Source of the DNA: Altererythrobacter sp.
GTDB lineage: Bacteria > Pseudomonadota > Alphaproteobacteria > Sphingomonadales > Sphingomonadaceae
Assembly (NCBI GenBank): GCA_031178065.1
Contig: JAPSJS010000014.1
Location: forward strand, 1-62,511
DNA length: 62,511 bases
Reading direction: 5' to 3'
This document shows, piece by piece, positions 14,917 to 23,544 of the stretch; position 1 is the stretch's first letter, and every line of letters starts with the position of its first letter. A program made the translations under genes and the position numbers. The notes under the pieces were generated by a model. That model had not been told where the DNA came from. It saw only the letters and a list, made by a program, of their open reading frames with translations, and searched no databases.

Positions 14917-17292
14917 TCAGAACGTGATGCCCAGACGGACGTAATACTGACCGCCGTCGGTATCGTAGGGTGCGTTCCGCGAATAGATCAGGCCGCGAAC
15001 CGCCTGGTTGGTGGCTTCGTCGGGATAGCTATCGAAGATATTCTCTGCACCGGCGCGGATCGTCAGATGTTCGTTCAGCTGGACACTGGCCGAGAGATCA
15101 AACAGCACTATGGACCCAAAGCGCTGGAAGATCTCGCCGTCCGCGTTGCCGCTGACGTCGGTCCACGGACCGTAGTAGCGCGCCCGCGACTGCACCCCAA
15201 AATCGCCGATCGTATAGCCGAGCGATGCAGTCGCATTGTGTTGCGGCAGACGCTCTTCGAACAGGATCCGCTGGGTCTCGTTCGCGATGGCTGCGCTAGT
15301 CCCGCTTGTTACCTTGGTCTGGTTGTAGTTGTACGCGAGATTGATGTCGGCCCGGCCCGGACCGACGTCGCTGGTATAAGCCAGCACGACATCAATCCCA
15401 CGCGTGCGCGTGTCGAAGTCGTTGGTGAAATAATTCACGGCGGTGAAGCGCTGCGGATTCGGCAAGTCCGCTGGCACCGCGAAACTCGCCGACTGGCCGA
15501 AACGGTCATGCAGCTTGATCTGATAGAGATCGATGCTGCCGGAGAGCCCAACGTCTGACTGGAAGGTCAACCCTGCCGTCAGTGTGCGCGATTTCTCCGG
15601 CTTGAGCGGTTTTGCGCCAAGGGCAATTGCGATCGGATCGCTCGGCGACAGGCGGCCGCGATTGAAAATCTGCAGGGTCGTGGTGTCGAGGCCCTGCGTA
15701 GTGTTAACGGCATTGAGCTGTCCGGGCGTCGGTGCGCGAAAGCCGGTCGAATAGGTCGAACGCAGCGCAACGCCGCTGAACGGCTCAAGCCGCGCCGAGA
15801 GTTTGTAGTTGAAGGTGTCGCCGAAGGCCGAGAAATCCTCGTAGCGACCAGCGGCACCAAGCGTCAGCATCTCTATGGGGCGAGCCTCGATGTCGAGATA
15901 ACCGGCATAGCTGGTCTGCGACCAATCCCCGGCGTTGAGCGGGCTGAAGCCCGGGAAGCCGTTGCTGTTCGGGGCGAGGCCCGACGCTGCGCCGGGACCA
16001 ATCGCGTAGGAGGCGGGGTCGCCTTCCCGAATGGCATAGGTCTCCTTGCGTCGTTCGGCACCGAAAGCGATGTTCACCGGCTCAACAGTGCCAATCGGCA
16101 GGCGGTAGACGAAATCCGCGTTCAGATTGAATTCGTTCTGGCGGAGACGGCCGATGTAGAAGCTGGTCGGGCTGTCGGGTCCCAGCGATGCGTTGAGCGA
16201 TTCTCGCATCGTGTAGTCGATGCGACTGCGCCCGAGTGAGGCGCTGAGATCGTACGTGAAAGCATCCCCCAGTTCACCGCGCAGGCCGCCTGCAGCCTGA
16301 TAGTCGTCATACTCGGTTCCGAACCGCGGCGTGAAGCCGGCCGGGTAAAGGCTCGTGAAGCTGAAGCCCGGGAAGGCTGGGCTCGGGTTATAAACGTTCC
16401 CTGTCCCGGCCGGATTGCGCCAGTTGAAATCGGTGACACCCTCCCCGCTGGAAATTGTGCCGAAGGCATAGAGGGTCGCGCCATCGACGATTTCATAGTC
16501 GGCGTTGATCGCACCGCGCACGGAGCGCAAATCCGGCTGCCCCCAGCGCTGCACTGGATCAGGCACATCGAGATCTGGATTGGCCGCCTGGAATTCCTCA
16601 GCGTCGGGACGCTGGCGCGTACGTGATGTCGCATCCGACTCCGAAAATTCACCGGTGAAGACAAGCACACCGCGATCGCCCAGAGCGAGGCCACCCTGGC
16701 CTCCAGTCTGGTAGCTGGTGCCGTCACCTTCGTAGTACTGCGAGAACTGGCCGAAGGCATCCATGCCCGGCTGGTCATCGAGAATGATGTTGATCACACC
16801 CGCGATCGCATCGGAGCCGTACTGAGCCGAAGCACCATCACGCAGCACCTCAATCCGCTCGATCGCCAGGTTGGGGATGGAGGCAAGGTCGGCCGCCTGC
16901 GCGCCGCGCGTGCCGAGCAGTGCCGAGCGATGATAACGCTTGCCGTTGACGAGAACGAGCGTCTGGTCGGGGGACAGGCCGCGCAGTGTCGCGGGTCGCA
17001 CGAAGGCGAGGCCATCGGCAGCCGGGAGCCGCTGCACGTTGAACGAGGGCAGCAACTGCGCCAGCGTATCCGACAGATCGTCCGAGACGCTGCCGTCGAT
17101 CGCTTCCGACGACAGAACGTCGATCGGCGCGAGCGTGTCGAACTGCGTCCGCCGCGCGTCGCGCGTACCAGTGACGATAATCACGTCGCCATCCGTGCTC
17201 GCGGCGCTTGCCGACACGTCATCTTCAGCGCGAAGGACTGAGGGCGCAGCAAGCTGCAACGCGACAAGCGCGCAGGCGGTGAGGCTTTTCAT
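14917..17292 (-). CDS. TonB-dependent outer-membrane receptor
   Basis: 791 residues from the ATG at 17292, preceded by AAGGAG; the frame is open further upstream without start signals. A signal peptide (MKSLTACALVALQLAAPSVLRA) precedes a TonB box-like VIIVTGTR. The plug domain follows (about 45-170), including PATLRGLSPDQTLVLVNGKR and the end motif YGSDAIAGVINIIL. The 22-strand barrel fills the rest and ends GGQYYVRLGITF with the terminal aromatic typical of barrels. It imports an unknown substrate using TonB energy. It has no N-terminal STN domain, so it is not a signalling transducer. It is followed directly by the Tat-exported PLP enzyme, and the pair sits between duplicated DUF736 3' ends. 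Confidence 0.93.
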   Translation of the reverse strand: MKSLTACALVALQLAAPSVLRAEDDVSASAASTDGDVIIVTGTRDARRTQFDTLAPIDVLSSEAIDGSVSDDLSDTLAQLLPSFNVQRLPAADGLAFVRPATLRGLSPDQTLVLVNGKRYHRSALLGTRGAQAADLASIPNLAIERIEVLRDGASAQYGSDAIAGVINIILDDQPGMDAFGQFSQYYEGDGTSYQTGGQGGLALGDRGVLVFTGEFSESDATSRTRQRPDAEEFQAANPDLDVPDPVQRWGQPDLRSVRGAINADYEIVDGATLYAFGTISSGEGVTDFNWRNPAGTGNVYNPSPAFPGFSFTSLYPAGFTPRFGTEYDDYQAAGGLRGELGDAFTYDLSASLGRSRIDYTMRESLNASLGPDSPTSFYIGRLRQNEFNLNADFVYRLPIGTVEPVNIAFGAERRKETYAIREGDPASYAIGPGAASGLAPNSNGFPGFSPLNAGDWSQTSYAGYLDIEARPIEMLTLGAAGRYEDFSAFGDTFNYKLSARLEPFSGVALRSTYSTGFRAPTPGQLNAVNTTQGLDTTTLQIFNRGRLSPSDPIAIALGAKPLKPEKSRTLTAGLTFQSDVGLSGSIDLYQIKLHDRFGQSASFAVPADLPNPQRFTAVNYFTNDFDTRTRGIDVVLAYTSDVGPGRADINLAYNYNQTKVTSGTSAAIANETQRILFEERLPQHNATASLGYTIGDFGVQSRARYYGPWTDVSGNADGEIFQRFGSIVLFDLSASVQLNEHLTIRAGAENIFDSYPDEATNQAVRGLIYSRNAPYDTDGGQYYVRLGITF

Positions 17293-17678
17293 AGATGCTC
17301 CTTGGAACGCGGCGAGATGAGGTGTGATTCCGCGCGGCGTTAGGAGCCGTATGTGACATTCGGGGGTCGAAGACACATTCCGCACGTACGGGGCGCGGCG
17401 ATGATCGAACTTGGCAACTAGGAGAATGAAAAGGTGGCGAGCTGCGCCAACGATCGGCGCGAAGTCACTCCTCTGCTACGACGGCTCGAGCGGGCGATGC
17501 TCAGTTTCAGAAGCATGATGTCTTTGCAGAAGTTCTCTTCGATCCATGCCAGCGTCCAAAACCATGAGTATCCCGCTTTCTGGCCTCGACTGCCCGAAAG
17601 CTGGCCGCCCGGCGTCGGCCAGAAGCCGCCAGTTAGCGTCAGCTCTAAACGATACGTCAGGTATGCGGCCGAAAAAGA
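17293..17678. other. upstream region of the TonB-receptor operon
   Basis: About 385 bases between the receptor gene and the DUF736 terminator. It should hold the promoter of the receptor/PLP-enzyme unit. Frames that cross it lack start signals and recognisable content. I see no clear Fur box or other operator. Confidence 0.4.
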
Positions 17679-17708
17679 GCTCCCGCGGCGCCGAAGCGCC
17701 GCGGGAGC
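17671..17708 (-). terminator. intrinsic terminator after the DUF736 gene
   Basis: On the minus strand a 13-bp stem (GCTCCCGCGGCGC, loop TTCG, GCGCCGCGGGAGC) is followed by TCTTTTTC. The stem lies just after the DUF736 stop at 17716. It has all parts of a rho-independent terminator, including a TTCG tetraloop. Confidence 0.9.
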
Positions 17709-17715
17709 CGTCCAC

Positions 17716-18039
17716 TCAATCCGCCGGGTTCCAAAGGATGGCGAACCGGTCGTCGCGCTTCTCGCCAACAGCCTGAACAAGATTGGCGTAAAGCCGGCGC
17801 GGTCCGAACTCAGGAGCAGCGAAGCTGAGCGAGACGTAAGTGCGCCCGCTCGCTTCGGAGCGGCGGTTCCACCCGGCGCCAATCTCGACGTCGCCGACAT
17901 AGACCCGGTAGTCGGGCTGGATGTCGCTGGTCTTGCGCGGGTTGGCGGCGATGGTGATGTCCTCGCGGATGCTGATGGTTTTCAGCTGCCCTTTGAAGGT
18001 GCCGTCTTCCTGGGCGGTGACATATCCGATGGCAGGCAT
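17716..18039 (-). CDS. DUF736 family protein
   Basis: 107 residues from the ATG at 18039, with AAGGAG seven bases before it. The sequence MPAIGYVTAQEDGTFKGQLK, then DYRVYVGDVEIGAGWNR, then YVSLSFAAPEFGPRRLYANL is the DUF736 family, found on conjugative plasmids and islands of alphaproteobacteria near ardC and relaxase genes. It is a small beta-rich soluble protein; no biochemical role is established to my knowledge. A strong terminator follows. A degenerate copy of its 3' end lies 4 kb to the left. Confidence 0.9.
   Translation of the reverse strand: MPAIGYVTAQEDGTFKGQLKTISIREDITIAANPRKTSDIQPDYRVYVGDVEIGAGWNRRSEASGRTYVSLSFAAPEFGPRRLYANLVQAVGEKRDDRFAILWNPAD
17717..17754 (+). repeat. 38-base direct repeat, copy 2
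   Basis: Second copy of the repeat at 13540-13577, here part of the intact DUF736 gene (antisense). Confidence 0.85.
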
Positions 18040-18358
18040 GATGCTTTCTCCTTGTCTGTCGACCGGGACCCGTTCCCTGTCGATGGGCCGACCGAAACGG
18101 ACGGGACGAGAAGGACGCGAACCCGAAGGGCCGCAGCACAAGCGGAGGACCGGAGCCGCGCGAGATTGTTGCTTCCCGCGAGGAGCCGCATTCATGCGGC
18201 GGGGAAGAATCTCGCGAAGCGATGGTTTTGAGGCCTTCGGCCGGCCGTAGGTCATGGGCTCAAGAGACGGGGAACGCGGTGCCGGTGGCGGTGCAGGAGC
18301 AATTTGCCGCGCACACGAATGTCTCCGTCAGAAGAGTCACACTTACCGGTGCTAGCAC
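18040..18358. other. leader region of DUF736
   Basis: 319 bases between the MNT-HEPN gene and DUF736. The frame continues upstream of the DUF736 start but with arginine-rich, low-complexity content and no start signal, so I read it as non-coding. It contains a near-palindrome GCCGCATTCATGCGGC at 18185-18200. The DUF736 promoter should be here. Confidence 0.4.
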
Positions 18359-19264
18359 CTAAGCCGCTGCTTCCACCTTCAGCTGTGCCAACCGCTCGCG
18401 GCAGACCTCGTCGACGATGTCGCGCAGCCGTGTCACCGAGCTGGCGAGCGCGTCGAGGTCCTCGGTGGTGATCGAGTAGCTCGCCGAGTAGCGGGCCTCG
18501 ACATAAGCACGCTTCAAGCGCTCGAACCGCCGTCGGTCGATCTTGCTTGCGCGCGGCCACGCATCGACAAGCCGCGGCTCCTTGTCCTCGGCGAGCGAGC
18601 GCAAGAACTTGATGTTGTGCGAGCGCGGGAAGTAGAGAGTCCGCACGAGCAGAAAGCAGATGTAGAGCCGCTCGGTGGCTTGGTGCAGCAGGAACGCTGC
18701 AAGCTTGCTCTTGTCCCTGGCTATCGCGTCACGTGCGCTCTCGAAAAAGTCATCAGCGCTGCTGAGCCATTCGTCGAAGTACTCGCTCGCCATCCGGTGT
18801 GCATCGGCCGGCGTCAGCGGCTTGGGCGTCGCGAGCGGATGGCAGGGCAGCTCGTAGACGATGCAGCCATCGCGCGCGATATCGACCCAGAAGTACTCGC
18901 CGCGCGTAAGCGCCTGGTTCACCTCGTCAAGCGAGTGGACGATGATATTGACCGGACGCTCTATGGTGGGATCGCGCGCGATCCGGTCCTCGGCGATATA
19001 CCAGTAGTCGGCAATATCGGTCAGGTCCTCGTGGCTGACCACGATCAGCAGATCGAAGTCGGACTGATAGCCGTTCTCCGGCTCGTCGACCCAATCGTCG
19101 CGCGCATAGGAGCCGAACAGGACGATCTTGTAGACCTTGCCGTTTCGCTTGTGGGTGGACGTGGCGTTCGCGATCGCCTTCTCGAACTCCTCGAGCAGGA
19201 TCTCGCGGATACGGCCGAGCTCCTGCTGCTGCTGTTCGGGCAGATGGTCGAGGCTGGTCTTCAT
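18359..19264 (-). CDS. MNT nucleotidyltransferase-HEPN fusion protein
   Basis: 301 residues. The N-terminal domain carries the minimal nucleotidyltransferase motif: LFGSYARDDW at 49-58 and SDFDLLIVV at 68-76, which gives the GS...DxD active site that binds metal and NTP. From about 150 to the end it is helical and matches a HEPN domain, with FLLHQATERLY and, near 270, EARYSASYSI, which resembles the conserved arginine/tyrosine region. As separate genes, MNT and HEPN form toxin-antitoxin pairs in which MNT adds AMP groups to HEPN. Here both are on one chain, a form common on sphingomonad plasmids and islands. It may be a self-contained stability or defence protein. Confidence 0.85.
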   Translation of the reverse strand: MKTSLDHLPEQQQQELGRIREILLEEFEKAIANATSTHKRNGKVYKIVLFGSYARDDWVDEPENGYQSDFDLLIVVSHEDLTDIADYWYIAEDRIARDPTIERPVNIIVHSLDEVNQALTRGEYFWVDIARDGCIVYELPCHPLATPKPLTPADAHRMASEYFDEWLSSADDFFESARDAIARDKSKLAAFLLHQATERLYICFLLVRTLYFPRSHNIKFLRSLAEDKEPRLVDAWPRASKIDRRRFERLKRAYVEARYSASYSITTEDLDALASSVTRLRDIVDEVCRERLAQLKVEAAA

Positions 19265-19337
19265 TGCTCCCTCACCCTAGCGGCAGGATGCCGCTTAGCA
19301 CAGCCTCGCCGGCCGTGGCCGGCGAGGCTGCGGAAAG

Positions 19338-19613
19338 TCACCATCGGAGGTTGTCGCGGAGGCAACGCAACCAGCGCCGCCACCTCGCTTCGGGACGGCG
19401 CTCGCGAAGCGCGCAGCCGACCTGCCGGATCGCTGCGGCAACCTCGCGCTCGACCTGCTTCGACGTGATCCCCAGCCGCTCGGCGATATCGCGGTAGTCG
19501 GCATTATCGATCCGCACGGCGAGGTATACCTCGCGCTGCCGATGGGACATGCGCCGCAGGGCGCGGTTGGCCCGCTCGATCCCTTCTTCTCTGCTCATAC
19601 CCTCAGGCATCAT
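19338..19613 (-). CDS. sigma-70 region 4-like DNA-binding protein
   Basis: 91 residues, starting at the ATG at 19613 that overlaps the stop of the ArdC gene. The sequence ALRRMSHRQREVYLAVRIDN, then YRDIAERLGITSKQVEREVA is a helix-turn-helix of the sigma factor region 4 type, followed by a basic Trp/Arg-rich tail. There is no region 2, so it cannot act as a full sigma factor on its own. It likely binds DNA to regulate genes of the island. The overlap implies translational coupling with ArdC. Confidence 0.75.
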   Translation of the reverse strand: MMPEGMSREEGIERANRALRRMSHRQREVYLAVRIDNADYRDIAERLGITSKQVEREVAAAIRQVGCALRERRPEARWRRWLRCLRDNLRW

Positions 19614-20506
19614 CCTGCCTCCGGTGCAAAGGCGAGCAGGTAGTCGGCCGCCTTGCTCGCGGCGCTCGCTGCACGAAAGATCGCTTTCTCGTCCTCGCGC
19701 AGCACGGCAAGCCAGCTGCCGATGTAGTCGCTGTGACGTACGGTCGGCTCGATCGACAGCGAAGCGCAGGCGAAGGCGCTGGCCATCTCCGCGACCAGTT
19801 CCTCGCGCGCATAGGCGCTGCTGCCGAACCGGCCGCTCTGGTCGCGACCGAGCCGGCTGGAATGGCCTGTCCAATGCCCAAGTTCGTGCAGGGCCGTCCG
19901 GTGCCAATCGACCGGCGCATGAAATGCCTGCGGCGGCGGCACCACGACATAATCGCCAAGCGGCGAATAGTAGGCCTCGCCACCACCGATGCGCAGGTCT
20001 GCCCCGCTCGCATCGATCAGCGCTTTGACCTGCGGCAGGATATCGGCCTCGGCAGGCGGCTCCGCGGAGCGTAACAGTTCTCCGGGTAGACCTTCGCACT
20101 GCTCGACATTGAACACGGTGAAGCGCTTGAGGAAAGCGATCGTCCGCGCCTCGCGCTCCTCGTCCTGTGCCTGCTCGGCCTCTGCCCGGGGCGTAAACCT
20201 GTCCGCGTAGCAGACGGTCGTGCCTCGCTCCCCTTTGCGGACATGGCCGCCTACTGCCACTGCTTGCCGGTAGGTCAGCCAGCGCTGCGAGGCATAGCCG
20301 CCCTCGATCACGGCGGCCCACAGGATCAGAACGTTGATCCCCGAGTACCGCCGCCCGCTAATCGCGTTCGCCGGCATCGCGCATCCGCATGCTGCCGCAT
20401 CCCAGGGCTGCACCCATGGCAGCCGCCCTTCTTCCAGTTCTGCAATCACCTGCTCGGTCACCTCGGCGTAGAGGCTCCGGCGCGAACTCCTGGTCTTCGC
20501 GTTCAT
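19610..20506 (-). CDS. ardC: ArdC-like antirestriction protein (ssDNA-binding domain plus zincin-like peptidase)
   Basis: 298 residues from the ATG at 20506 (MNAKTRSSRRSLYAEVTEQV). The first 130 residues match the ArdC N-terminal ssDNA-binding domain (LPWVQPWD, then YSGINVLILW, then KGERGTTVCYADRF). The C-terminal half has HELGHWTGH, a zinc-peptidase HExxH motif, and then YAREELVAEMASAF, which supplies the third ligand. ArdC proteins of conjugative plasmids protect incoming single-stranded DNA from host nucleases and restriction. The position among transfer genes fits. The stop overlaps the next gene. Confidence 0.9.
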   Translation of the reverse strand: MNAKTRSSRRSLYAEVTEQVIAELEEGRLPWVQPWDAAACGCAMPANAISGRRYSGINVLILWAAVIEGGYASQRWLTYRQAVAVGGHVRKGERGTTVCYADRFTPRAEAEQAQDEEREARTIAFLKRFTVFNVEQCEGLPGELLRSAEPPAEADILPQVKALIDASGADLRIGGGEAYYSPLGDYVVVPPPQAFHAPVDWHRTALHELGHWTGHSSRLGRDQSGRFGSSAYAREELVAEMASAFACASLSIEPTVRHSDYIGSWLAVLREDEKAIFRAASAASKAADYLLAFAPEAG

Positions 20507-21012
20507 CCTTTCCACTCCTCTTCTCCACCGCAACCGGCCCCGAAAGAAGGCGGGGTCGGCGGCTGGGAGCGGACCGGAAGTCCCGCCGGGGAAGGCGGGC
20601 TGCACCCAACGGGCCGAAATGAAATGGAGGACCGGCGCAGCCGGTTGCGGCACGCCGCGGCGGGACTAGAGGGTAGCGCCCGCCCTCCCCGCCTGCCCGG
20701 GGCCGACAGGCCCAGTGCCATCGCGCGATGAGCGCGATGTCCGCTTGGCCGGCGCAGCATGCGCCGGCCCCACGCGTCAGTCGATCGTCATCCGAATGGA
20801 CCGAGACGGCCAGGCCGACTCGGCGGCGCGGAAGCGCCGTAGAGCGCGGTCACGCTCCCAAGCGAGCGCGAGACGCCAACTCTTTCGACGCACCGAGGTA
20901 CCTTTATGGGGCAGGAAGGGCCGCCTTCGGCCGGGTATGGCGGTGGCACTCTTGCGCATCGAAGAGAACTTTCGATCCTAGTCGTACGGGAGCTGCAACA
21001 ACGATCAGGATC
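20507..21012. other. 500-base divergent control region between ardC and alpA
   Basis: Very GC-rich, with several short hairpins (for example CCCGCC at 20582-20587 with GGCGGG at 20594-20599). Open frames here are arginine/alanine-rich and have no start signal, so I call no gene. It should hold the promoters of ardC (minus) and alpA (plus). Confidence 0.45.
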
Positions 21013-21237
21013 ATGCCGATGTCCGACACCTCCAATCGCTTTCTTCGCCTCAACGCCGTGCTCGACAAGACCGGGCTCAGCCGGTCGACGCTCTACCGTA
21101 AGATCGACGAGGGTACGTTTCCGAAGCAGATCACGATCGGCGCGCGCTGCGTGGCATGGCTGGAATCAGACGTCGAGGCATGGATGCGCAATCCGATGTT
21201 CTACACCACTGATGAGCCGGAGAAGGCGGTATCATAG
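21013..21237 (+). CDS. alpA: AlpA-family transcriptional regulator
   Basis: 74 residues, ATG at 21013 with CAGGA before it; a second ATG two codons on is possible. RLNAVLDKTGLSRSTLYRKI, then GTFPKQITIGARCVAWLESDVEAWM is the standard AlpA/excisionase-like winged helix that controls integrase or excision genes in prophages and islands. It is the only plus-strand gene in this part and lies 27 kb from the integrase, so its target is not obvious. Confidence 0.9.
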   Translation: MPMSDTSNRFLRLNAVLDKTGLSRSTLYRKIDEGTFPKQITIGARCVAWLESDVEAWMRNPMFYTTDEPEKAVS

Positions 21238-21768
21238 CGCCTCACCGCGCGGCTGCGCCAGACCTACGCGCACGAAACGTTTGGCTGCTTCCGAGGCAGG
21301 GCTTGTATCGCCGGGGGCCGGCGGTACCGGCGGTAGCTGCACCAGGACGCGCAGTGGAAGCAGCATGTCCTTCGGTGGAGCCTCCGACAGGCGCCGGCCG
21401 ATGATCAGCGCGCGCAGGTCGGCGTTGGGCTTCTCATGCGCAAACGGTTGAAACGCAATGCGCGTGACGGTGCCGTCACTATGGATCCAGAGTCCGAGCA
21501 CAAACGGCTTCGTCGATTGCTCCTGGCTCGGCCGTGTTGCGTCGAGGTAAGTGCGCAGTCGCGCAGCCGGCCCGCTCTCGGCCTGGAGCCATTCGCTCAC
21601 GCTTCGTGTTGCAAGCTCGGCGTAGCGGATCCAGTCCGCGGGCGCCTGGTCGGGTGCGACCGTCTGCGCCGCGACGGGCGCACCTGCGACGGCGGCGCCG
21701 CCAGCAAGTACGCACGCCAGCTTGAGGGCGAGCCGACCGAGCCGCGTAGCGAGGGACGTTTGAGTCAT
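21232..21768 (-). CDS. secreted protein with TonB C-terminal-like domain
   Basis: 178 residues from the ATG at 21768, which gives a signal peptide (RLALKLACVLAGGAAVAGAPVAAQ). The rest resembles the TonB C-terminal fold pattern: LGLWIHSDGTVTRIAFQPFA, then ADLRALIIGRRL, then APPKDMLLPLRVLVQL. There is no transmembrane anchor and no proline-rich arm, so it would be free in the periplasm. It is the last gene of the long minus-strand run that includes the giant exoprotein. A role in bridging TonB-type energy to secretion is inference. Confidence 0.65.
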   Translation of the reverse strand: MTQTSLATRLGRLALKLACVLAGGAAVAGAPVAAQTVAPDQAPADWIRYAELATRSVSEWLQAESGPAARLRTYLDATRPSQEQSTKPFVLGLWIHSDGTVTRIAFQPFAHEKPNADLRALIIGRRLSEAPPKDMLLPLRVLVQLPPVPPAPGDTSPASEAAKRFVRVGLAQPRGEAL

Positions 21769-21994
21769 TACCGGACTCCCAAGAGCATCGAACCGGCTAA
21801 GCGCAATCGCGACCGCCAGAGCGCGATAGAAGCACGCGCGAACCGGCTCGGGTGGCGGCCACGCGCCAACGCTTGGCTGCACACCCTCCGATCACGACGG
21901 CGCCACGCGAGGCGCGTCGACCGGAAAGCCATTCCGCCAGAGAGCCGTTGCACGGTGGGTGCGGTCAGCATGGCATCGTCCTCTCTCGTTCGGC

Positions 21995-22633
21995 TCAGTT
22001 CTGCGCCGGCGTCGTGCCCGTCGGCTGCTGCGGGAGACGCTCGCGCTCGAAGGTGATTGTCTGGATCTTCGCATCGATCGCGCGCACGACGTCAGCGGTC
22101 AGATCGTTCGCGAAATTGCCCCCGAGCGCCGCATTGCGGTCAAACAGCAGACCGCAATTCCTCTGGCCGTATATTTGCGCGATGACCGGCTGCGCCTCGC
22201 TGGCGATACGCTGCATCGCGGCGGCCCGGGTCGCCTCGATCTCGCGACTGTTGTGCGCAGCTTGGCTCTGGAGCGCCTGCCAGCGCTGCGCGAGTTGCTC
22301 ACGCCGCTGCCGGTTTTCGGCACCGTCGGGTTGGCCCTCGAGCGCGCGGGCTTCTGCCTCCAGCGGCGCCTGCTGGGCATCGATCTCGGCCTGCGCGGCG
22401 CGGGTCAGCTCCTGAAGGCGCGTGGATGCGGCCTTGCCAATCGCGGCATTAGCGAAGATCGCCTCGCGCGAGAGCAGGCAAACACCCTCGATGACCGGTC
22501 CGCCCAAGGGTTGGGATTGCAGCTCGGCGTTCGCCTGGGCCGGCGGGCGGGACCCGTCGACTGTCTGGGCCGAGGCCGTAGACGTCGTGGCTAGGAAAAG
22601 GGCGGAGAGAAGGAGCGTACGAGTCATGGCCAT
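21995..22633 (-). CDS. OmpH/Skp-like periplasmic chaperone
   Basis: 212 residues with a signal peptide (MTRTLLLSALFLATTSTASA). The middle (about 75-150) is a long, Gln/Ala/Glu-rich coiled coil (AAQAEIDAQQAPLEAEARAL and onward), the tentacle region of Skp/OmpH chaperones that carry unfolded outer-membrane proteins. The flanking parts (GVCLLSREAIFANAAIGKAA and FDRNAALGGNFANDLTADVV) match the family's trimer core. Its start shares one base with the SapC stop (TGATG). It is probably a chaperone dedicated to the giant exoprotein or its transporter. The core genome should carry another skp copy elsewhere. Confidence 0.8.
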   Translation of the reverse strand: MAMTRTLLLSALFLATTSTASAQTVDGSRPPAQANAELQSQPLGGPVIEGVCLLSREAIFANAAIGKAASTRLQELTRAAQAEIDAQQAPLEAEARALEGQPDGAENRQRREQLAQRWQALQSQAAHNSREIEATRAAAMQRIASEAQPVIAQIYGQRNCGLLFDRNAALGGNFANDLTADVVRAIDAKIQTITFERERLPQQPTGTTPAQN

Positions 22634-23487
22634 CAGTCTTTCCTGGTCTCGGCGATCTTAGAAGCATCCGCACCGGCGGCGTCGCTGGCCTCCGAATGGG
22701 ACACGTCCTCAGAACCAACGCTCTGTGACGACCTCGCGACGGTGTCGACGAGCGCCTGCCGGTTCAGCAGGGCGGCGAACCGGTCGAGCGAGGCGAGGTG
22801 GAAATGGACCCAGGCGAGATAGCCATTGTTGTGCCATTCGAGCACGATCTCGTCAGGGAGGCCGGAGAGCTTCTCGGCATCGACGATCTGAAAACCGTCA
22901 AGGCCGAGCTTGCGACCGTCGGGAAGAGTGGCATCGGCGCGTCGGTCGATCAGCAGCCCTTGTTCCTTCAAGGCATCGGCAAAGGCCCGGGTCGCTTTCG
23001 CCTCGGACTGGAAGGCGCCGCAGAAGGCAAGCGCCTGCTTCGTCAGTTCGGCGGGCTTGCCGTCTTCGAACAGCGGCACTCCTTCTTCACCGCTCTGGGC
23101 CACGCGGTCGGAACCGGCGTCGAGCGCCAGGGCGAATCCGTCGGGATCGGTCGTGGCGATGTAGCCGAAGGGATAGCGGCGCACATAGGCCGGCACATAG
23201 GTCTCGGAGTTCCAGCGACCGGCGGCAACAAACAGATTACGCCGCTCGAGGCCGAGCACCGCGATCGGCTGTGCATCGCCGGCAGCGAACACGACCGGAT
23301 AGTCGCGCGATGCGGCCGCAAGCTCGCCGACGACGATCGGCACATACGGCGCATCGGCCGCGAAGCTCGCATCACCGTCCTTGAGACGCCAGGACGCATG
23401 CGCAACCGAGGACAGCGGCTGCGGGTCGCGGTAGAACAAGGGAAGCCGTGCCGCGGTCTCATCGGCAGGCCGGGTTTGAGAAGCCAT
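22633..23487 (-). CDS. SapC family protein
   Basis: 284 residues, ATG at 23487 with GGAGAG before it. The sequence LFYRDPQPLSSVAHASWRLK, then VPIVVGELAAASRDYPVVFA, then WNSETYVPAYVRRYPFGYIA is the SapC family, first named in Campylobacter fetus S-layer loci and common in sphingomonads and Caulobacter beside secreted proteins. It has no signal peptide. It begins 58 bases after the giant exoprotein stop and is likely in the same transcript. Its biochemical role is unknown; association with export of the exoprotein is inference. Confidence 0.85.
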   Translation of the reverse strand: MASQTRPADETAARLPLFYRDPQPLSSVAHASWRLKDGDASFAADAPYVPIVVGELAAASRDYPVVFAAGDAQPIAVLGLERRNLFVAAGRWNSETYVPAYVRRYPFGYIATTDPDGFALALDAGSDRVAQSGEEGVPLFEDGKPAELTKQALAFCGAFQSEAKATRAFADALKEQGLLIDRRADATLPDGRKLGLDGFQIVDAEKLSGLPDEIVLEWHNNGYLAWVHFHLASLDRFAALLNRQALVDTVARSSQSVGSEDVSHSEASDAAGADASKIAETRKD

Positions 23488-23544
23488 CGTATCTCTCCAT
23501 GAGGTAGCGCGCAGGGCGGCTGCCTGCCGGCCTGCGCGCACGAA

